From: Mucilaginibacter sp.
GTDB lineage: Bacteria; Bacteroidota; Bacteroidia; Sphingobacteriales; Sphingobacteriaceae
NCBI RefSeq assembly: GCF_028288185.1
Contig: NZ_JAQBOF010000036.1
Span: 62,001-126,000 of the forward strand
DNA length: 64,000 bases
Direction of reading: 5' to 3'
Position numbers and translations under genes: made by a program. Below the pieces are notes generated by a model. That model searched no databases, had not been told where the DNA came from, and saw only the letters and a program-made list of their open reading frames with translations. Positions within the stretch are counted from its first letter, which is position 1. Each line of letters starts with the position of its first letter. Below, piece after piece: positions 59,969 through 64,000 of this stretch.

Positions 59969-62137
59969 ATGAAAGTAAAAATAACCTTGTTATTCGCTTT
60001 GCTATCGGTAATTACTGTTAGCCGTTCAATAGCCCAAACAGCTGATAAGCCTTTATACCTTGATTATACAAAACCCGTTGAAGAGCGGGTGAAGGACCTA
60101 ATATCGCGCATGACGCTGGAAGAAAAGGCAGAATACCTAAACCACGTTGGGCCGGATATTCCCAAATTTGGTATCAAGTCTGATAAATGGAACCAAAGCC
60201 TGCACGGCGTGGTGTGGACACGCCCAACTACTATGTTCCCGGTGTCCATTGCTATGGCCGCTACGTGGGACACCAAACTGGTGCATACCGAAGCTACCGC
60301 CATATCAGACGAAGCGCGTGCCATCTACAACGGCTGGCATAACGACCCAAATTTCCAGGGCGAGAAAAAAGGGTTGATCTACCGGTCGCCGGTTATCAAT
60401 ATAAGCCGTAACCCATACTGGGGCCGCATTAACGAGTGCTTTGGCGAAGATCCGTTTTTAACCGGCCGCATTGGTGTGGCGCATGTTACCGGTTTGCAGG
60501 GTAATGACCCGAAGTATTTAAAATTGGTATCCACCCTAAAACATTACGCGGTTAATAATGTGGAGCAAAATCGTACCGCGCGGTCTGCAACGGTTAGCGA
60601 GCGTATGCTGCATGAGTTTTGGCTGCCGCATTTTAAAGATTGTATTGTAGAGGGTGGCGCGCAATCTATCATGGCATCATATAATGCTATAAACGGCGTA
60701 CCCAACAATATTAATCATATGATGCTTACCGATATTTTAAAGAACCGCTGGGGCTTTAAAGGTTTCGTGGTGTCTGATCTGGGCGGTGTCAACACCATGG
60801 TTAACGGCCACGAAAAAGGAAAAATGAGCTATGAGGAAGCCGTGGCACAATCTATCAATGCCGGTTGCGATTTTTCTGATAAAGAGTTTATGCAATACAT
60901 CCCTATCGCGGTAAATAAAGGTTTGTTGACTATGGCTAAGCTGGACGAATCTGTATCGCGCGTTATGCGCGACCGCTTTTTGTTGGGTGAGTTTGATCCG
61001 CAGGACCGGGTGCCTTACAGCAAAATACCTATGAGCGTAATTGGCAATGCAGAGCATGTAAGCCTGGCACTAAAAGCCGCGCAGGAAGCCATGGTGCTGT
61101 TAACCAACAAAAACCATATACTGCCTTTAGATAAAAATAAAATTAAAACCATAGCCGTAATTGGCCCCCATGCTAATATGTTTACGGCAGGCGGTTATAG
61201 CGGTAAACCTATTGACGCGGTTAACCCGATGCAGGGTATTAAAAACCGCATGGCAACAGGTACCGAAATTATCTACGCAGCCGGGTCAGAAATAACCCAT
61301 CGCCGGAACGCGCCGGAGTTTAATAAAGACGAAGAATTACAAAAAGCGGTTGATGCCGCCAAAAAAGCTGACGTAGCCATTTTATACATAGGTACCACGC
61401 TGGATATTGAAGCAGAGGGCCGTGACCGTACCTCTTTAGAATTACCTGGCAATCAGGAAGAATTGGTTAAAGCGGTTTTAGCTGTTAACCCGCGCACCAT
61501 TGTTGTGTTGATGAATGCCGGCCCGCTGACTATCCCTTATATTAAAGACAATGCTCCTGCTATTTTAGAAGCCTGGTGGCCGGGCGAGCAAGGCGGCAAC
61601 GCCATTGCCGATGCGCTTTTTGGTAACATCAATCCTGGTGGTAAAATGCCTTTAACCGTATATGCATCGGCAGAGCAGGTGCCATCGCAGGATGAGTATG
61701 ACGTTACTAAAGGTTTTACTTATATGTATGTTAATGGCAAACCGTTGTTTCCGTTTGGGCATGGGTTAAGCTACACTACGTTTAATTACAGCAATCTGAA
61801 ATTATCGGCCAAACAAATAAAAGACAGCGGTGCAATTACGGTATCTGTTGATGTAAAAAATAGCGGTAAAGTAACAGGCGATGAAGTGGTACAATTGTAC
61901 ATACATGATGTATCGCCAAGCTTAAAACGCCCTAACGAGGAGCTGCGTGGTTTTGAGCGTATTACTTTGGCCCCCGGGCAAACTAAAACAGTTAAACTAA
62001 CCATACCGGGCAGTAAGCTGGCTTTTTATGACGAAAAGATACATGATTTTAGAGTAGAGCCCGAAATGATTGACGTAATGGTTGGCAGCTCATCGGCTGA
62101 TATCAGGTTAAAATCACAATTTAGGGTAACTAATTAA
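59969..62137 (+). CDS. Secreted GH3 glycosidase
   Basis: 722 residues from the ATG at 59969, signal peptide ends SIAQ (about 23). Order: the GH3 barrel (NISRNPYWGRINECFGEDPFLTGR, KHYAVNNVEQNR, nucleophile region VVSDLGGVN), the second GH3 domain (VIGPHANMFTAGGYSGKP, EAEGRDRTSLELPGNQEELV) and a C-terminal fibronectin-like domain (VDVKNSGKVTGDEVVQLYIHD). Best fit is a beta-xylosidase or beta-glucosidase type used in plant cell-wall breakdown; the SDLGG in place of SDW is typical of the xylosidase-like branch. The stop is 7 bases before the XRE regulator. Confidence 0.92.
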   Translation: MKVKITLLFALLSVITVSRSIAQTADKPLYLDYTKPVEERVKDLISRMTLEEKAEYLNHVGPDIPKFGIKSDKWNQSLHGVVWTRPTTMFPVSIAMAATWDTKLVHTEATAISDEARAIYNGWHNDPNFQGEKKGLIYRSPVINISRNPYWGRINECFGEDPFLTGRIGVAHVTGLQGNDPKYLKLVSTLKHYAVNNVEQNRTARSATVSERMLHEFWLPHFKDCIVEGGAQSIMASYNAINGVPNNINHMMLTDILKNRWGFKGFVVSDLGGVNTMVNGHEKGKMSYEEAVAQSINAGCDFSDKEFMQYIPIAVNKGLLTMAKLDESVSRVMRDRFLLGEFDPQDRVPYSKIPMSVIGNAEHVSLALKAAQEAMVLLTNKNHILPLDKNKIKTIAVIGPHANMFTAGGYSGKPIDAVNPMQGIKNRMATGTEIIYAAGSEITHRRNAPEFNKDEELQKAVDAAKKADVAILYIGTTLDIEAEGRDRTSLELPGNQEELVKAVLAVNPRTIVVLMNAGPLTIPYIKDNAPAILEAWWPGEQGGNAIADALFGNINPGGKMPLTVYASAEQVPSQDEYDVTKGFTYMYVNGKPLFPFGHGLSYTTFNYSNLKLSAKQIKDSGAITVSVDVKNSGKVTGDEVVQLYIHDVSPSLKRPNEELRGFERITLAPGQTKTVKLTIPGSKLAFYDEKIHDFRVEPEMIDVMVGSSSADIRLKSQFRVTN

Positions 62138-62144
62138 TTTGTTT

Positions 62145-62741
62145 ATGACGGATGATAATAATGTTATCTCGACCCTTTTGATGCAGGTGCATGATGAGAA
62201 GGAAAACCTTTTTAACATTGGCGACCGCATAAAAAGCTTGCGCATACATCAAAAGCGTACGCTACAGGAAATTGCGGATAGCAGCGATCTATCTAAAAGT
62301 ATGATCTCTAAAATAGAGAACAATCACACTGTACCGTCAATAGCCACATTGGTTAAAATTGCCAAAAGTTTGGGCACTAACATTTCTAATCTGTTAGAGC
62401 AGGATGGTTGGGCCAGGACAGTTTATACAACCCAGGCAGAGGCCTTACATAATCTGACGCTTACAGAGAAAGGATATGCTGTTTTCCCCTATGCTGCCAG
62501 TTTTCATGAAAAAAAGATGCAGCCATTTTTGTTTAGTGCTAAAAAAGGAGAGGTGGTGCCGCACCGCCTCTCGCACGAGGGCGAAGAATATGTTTTTATT
62601 ATAGAAGGCGAAATGAAAATGAGTGTTGGCGAGATAGAATACATTTTAAAAAAAGGCGATAGCTTATATTTTAGCTCACTGCAAAAACATGGTATTATGC
62701 CCGTTAGCGATACCGTGGTTTATTTGGATGTTTTTGTGTAA
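62145..62741 (+). CDS. XRE-family regulator with cupin domain
   Basis: 198 residues from the ATG at 62145 (a TTG six bases upstream is less likely). An HTH of the XRE type at about 20-75 (IGDRIKSLRIHQKRTLQEIADSSDLSKSMISKIENN) is followed by a cupin sensor domain (about 115-198: VVPHRLSHEGEEYVFIIEGEMKMSVGEIEYILKKGDSLYFSSLQKHG). The ligand may be a sugar or small acid. It is co-transcribed with the GH3 gene 7 bases away, and may bind the palindrome at 59885-59899, which would be autoregulation (inference). Confidence 0.88.
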   Translation: MTDDNNVISTLLMQVHDEKENLFNIGDRIKSLRIHQKRTLQEIADSSDLSKSMISKIENNHTVPSIATLVKIAKSLGTNISNLLEQDGWARTVYTTQAEALHNLTLTEKGYAVFPYAASFHEKKMQPFLFSAKKGEVVPHRLSHEGEEYVFIIEGEMKMSVGEIEYILKKGDSLYFSSLQKHGIMPVSDTVVYLDVFV

Positions 62742-62773
62742 GTAATTATAGGAGAATGAAATTTATGGCGATT

Positions 62774-63001
62774 TTAATCGCCCTCTTTTTTCATGCCTTT
62801 TAGCAAAGCATAAATCGCCATGGCGTGCCCGTGGCCCAGCTCAAAATCTTCTTTCAGCCATTTTATAATATCGCCGGCTTTTACAGAGGCTTTTAACTCG
62901 CCATTTTCTGTAAAGCCTTTTTGATTGGCCAACTGTCTGAAGTCATCAGGAGTTTTACCCGTTTTTGCTTGTATGTTATCTAAATAAGCTTGAAATGACA
63001 T
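62774..63001 (-). CDS. DUF4287 small protein
   Basis: 75 residues: MSFQAYLDNIQAKTGKTPDDFRQLANQKGF ... GDIIKWLKEDFELGHGHAMAIYALLKG, the DUF4287 signature. Cytoplasmic, helical, role unknown. It is often found next to or fused to DUF1801-like proteins in other genomes, but here it stands alone, convergent with the XRE gene. Confidence 0.85.
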   Translation of the reverse strand: MSFQAYLDNIQAKTGKTPDDFRQLANQKGFTENGELKASVKAGDIIKWLKEDFELGHGHAMAIYALLKGMKKEGD

Positions 63002-63106
63002 AATAGGTTGTTTTAAATATCCATATAAATATAAAGAGGAAACATAACATTATCTCATTACCATTGTAGTAATATCATTTATCTTTATAAATAAATCAAT
63101 CCTAAT

Positions 63107-63292
63107 ATGGTAACTAAATATTTATATCTCTATATTATTGTTGGATCTATATTGTTGATCCTGGGCGTGTATAGGTTAATTGCAGATATGCAATTTTCTT
63201 ATAGGGTTGCCGGCTCTCTATTACCATCGTTTGCCATGTTTTATTTAGCTTATAAGGTCTATAAATCAAAAAATGATGATGAGCTGATGTGA
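63107..63292 (+). CDS. Small membrane protein, 61 residues
   Basis: Two helices: YLYLYIIVGSILLILGVYRLI (4-24) and VAGSLLPSFAMFYLAYKVY (34-52), with a charged tail (KSKNDDELM). It is like 10490 and 22316 in size and form but not in sequence. No family recognised. Confidence 0.55.
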   Translation: MVTKYLYLYIIVGSILLILGVYRLIADMQFSYRVAGSLLPSFAMFYLAYKVYKSKNDDELM

Positions 63293-63310
63293 AATAATTG
63301 GTATTATGTA

Positions 63311-63340
63311 TTGCATAGTACTATATTAATTATATATTTG
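63311..63340 (+). promoter_or_regulatory. Promoter of the small lipoprotein gene at 63363
   Basis: TTGC (63311-63314) and TATATTTG (63333-63340) with 18 bases between, 22 bases before the ATG. Confidence 0.65.
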
Positions 63341-63362
63341 TGCTGAACTTAATAATAGCGCA

Positions 63363-63722
63363 ATGAAAAATTTGAAAATTACAGTAGCAGCATTGGGCCT
63401 GATTATACTATCATCGGCTTGCCGGATGAATAGCAGGCACGTAATTATTAGCGATGGCGATAACCATAACAGTACCAGAATAGAATACTCGGGCCGCGCT
63501 TTTTTTAATGGCGATAGTACAGCTATAACACACATAACCCCAAACGGTTATGTTAAGTATAAAAGAGATGGACAGGAGCTAATTGCCAAAGGTGATAATC
63601 ACGGCGGAATAGTTTATCGCATAAACAACAGCGATGAGCAGACACATCTAAACGCAGGCGATAAAACATTTTTAGCACAAGCCGTTAAAGACATGATAAA
63701 ACACGGACATAATAACGATTAA
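63363..63722 (+). CDS. Unknown small lipoprotein
   Basis: 119 residues, lipobox LSSAC (Cys20). The mature part HVIISDGDNHNSTRIEYSGRAFFNGDSTAITHITPNGYVKYKRDGQELIAK looks like a single beta-rich unit; the C-terminus is helical and His-rich (KDMIKHGHNND). No family recognised. It has its own promoter and ends 30 bases before the cold-shock terminator of the opposite strand. Confidence 0.6.
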   Translation: MKNLKITVAALGLIILSSACRMNSRHVIISDGDNHNSTRIEYSGRAFFNGDSTAITHITPNGYVKYKRDGQELIAKGDNHGGIVYRINNSDEQTHLNAGDKTFLAQAVKDMIKHGHNND

Positions 63723-63752
63723 TACGATAAAATAGCGCCAGGTTGGTCCATG

Positions 63753-63784
63753 AAAAAAGCACCCCGATTAGTCGGGATGCTTAC
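63753..63784 (-). terminator. Terminator of the cold-shock gene
   Basis: AAGCATCCCGACTA / TAATCGGGGTGCTT stem (with a mismatch) followed by six T on the minus strand. Confidence 0.75.
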
Positions 63785-63806
63785 GATTAAATTTTATAGT
63801 GATTTT

Positions 63807-64000
63807 TTAGATAACTTTTACATTTACCGCACTAGGGCCTTTTTTACCGTCTTCAATATCAAATGATACTTTATCGTTTTCACGAATTTCGTCGATCAGG
63901 CCGGTTGAGTGTACAAAAACATCGCTTCTGTCATTACTCTGTGAAATGAATCCAAAACCTTTTTCGGTATTGAAAAACTTTACTGTTCCTTCTTTTTGCA
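63807..64000 (-). CDS. Cold-shock protein (5' end cut by window edge)
   Basis: Read on the minus strand the protein runs (M)QKEGTVKFFNTEKGFGFI and later RSDVFVHSTGLIDEIRENDKV to KVI, a complete CspA-type OB fold with both RNA-binding motifs (KGFGFI and DVFVH). The window ends at 'tg', so only the A of the probable ATG is missing. About 64 residues, as usual. It is an RNA chaperone of the CspA family; which paralogue cannot be told. Confidence 0.9.
   Translation of the reverse strand, partial: QKEGTVKFFNTEKGFGFISQSNDRSDVFVHSTGLIDEIRENDKVSFDIEDGKKGPSAVNVKVI

Overview
The window looks like chromosomal DNA of a Bacteroidota bacterium of the Sphingobacteriaceae, most likely Mucilaginibacter or a close relative. 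The reasons are the gldB gliding lipoprotein next to a glutamine-dependent nadE, SusD-era style secreted glycosidases (GH43, GH99-like, GH3), many short lipoproteins with an LxxC box, -7 promoter boxes of the TAnnTTTG type with a TTG(C) box about 19 bases upstream, almost no Shine-Dalgarno sequences, and a heavy load of short intergenic inverted repeats. The genus is inferred; the phylum is well supported. No rRNA, IS transposase, prophage or CRISPR array was found.

Layout. 0.6-6.5 kb: core genes sucD, msrB, nrdB-nrdA and a Cys-rich CWC protein. 6.5-7.5 kb: a RelE-like toxin-antitoxin pair and an unknown gene. 7.6-10.3 kb: metE on the minus strand behind a cobalamin riboswitch. 10.5-16.4 kb: RDD membrane protein, GH43 enzyme, sugar isomerase-like protein, an AT-rich methyltransferase/C-terminal-helical fusion of foreign look, and a GH99-like protein. 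16.6-22.5 kb: FabG and a run of exported or membrane proteins, including a VWA protein that carries an intergenic repeat inside its reading frame. 22.6-25.4 kb: gldB and nadE, divergent from a mirrored promoter repeat. 25.6-35.4 kb: lipoproteins, a TlpA-like protein, an arginase-fold protein, an SDR epimerase, a YcxB/pseudopilin-like fusion, manA and icd. 35.4-41.6 kb: two paralogous lipoproteins (one collagen-like), dnaX, rpsF-rpsR-rplI and mtgA. 41.6-45.2 kb: a CCG-domain/ferredoxin redox operon. 45.4-48.7 kb: tRNA-Phe followed by a large pectate-lyase-like protein bracketed by two copies of the tRNA-end/terminator sequence. 48.9-52.4 kb: an extracytoplasmic redox module (Rieske, thioredoxin, DUF4266, DUF3570, ApbE). 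52.7-59.4 kb: GDSL hydrolase, phosphoesterase, and a locus with a six-bladed propeller lipoprotein, a small exported protein and a TMTC-like GT-C membrane protein. 59.9-62.7 kb: GH3 glycosidase and an XRE-cupin regulator behind a promoter with a perfect operator palindrome. The window ends in a cold-shock gene cut one base short of its start codon.

The best candidates for undescribed biology are: the Rieske/Trx/DUF4266/DUF3570/ApbE cluster, in which DUF3570 carries a flavinylation-like motif; the propeller/small protein/GT-C locus; mirrored 'word' repeats that reach right up to start codons and can act as divergent promoters; a roughly 42-bp degenerate tandem repeat found at two distant sites in opposite orientation; and the tRNA-flanked pectate-lyase segment.
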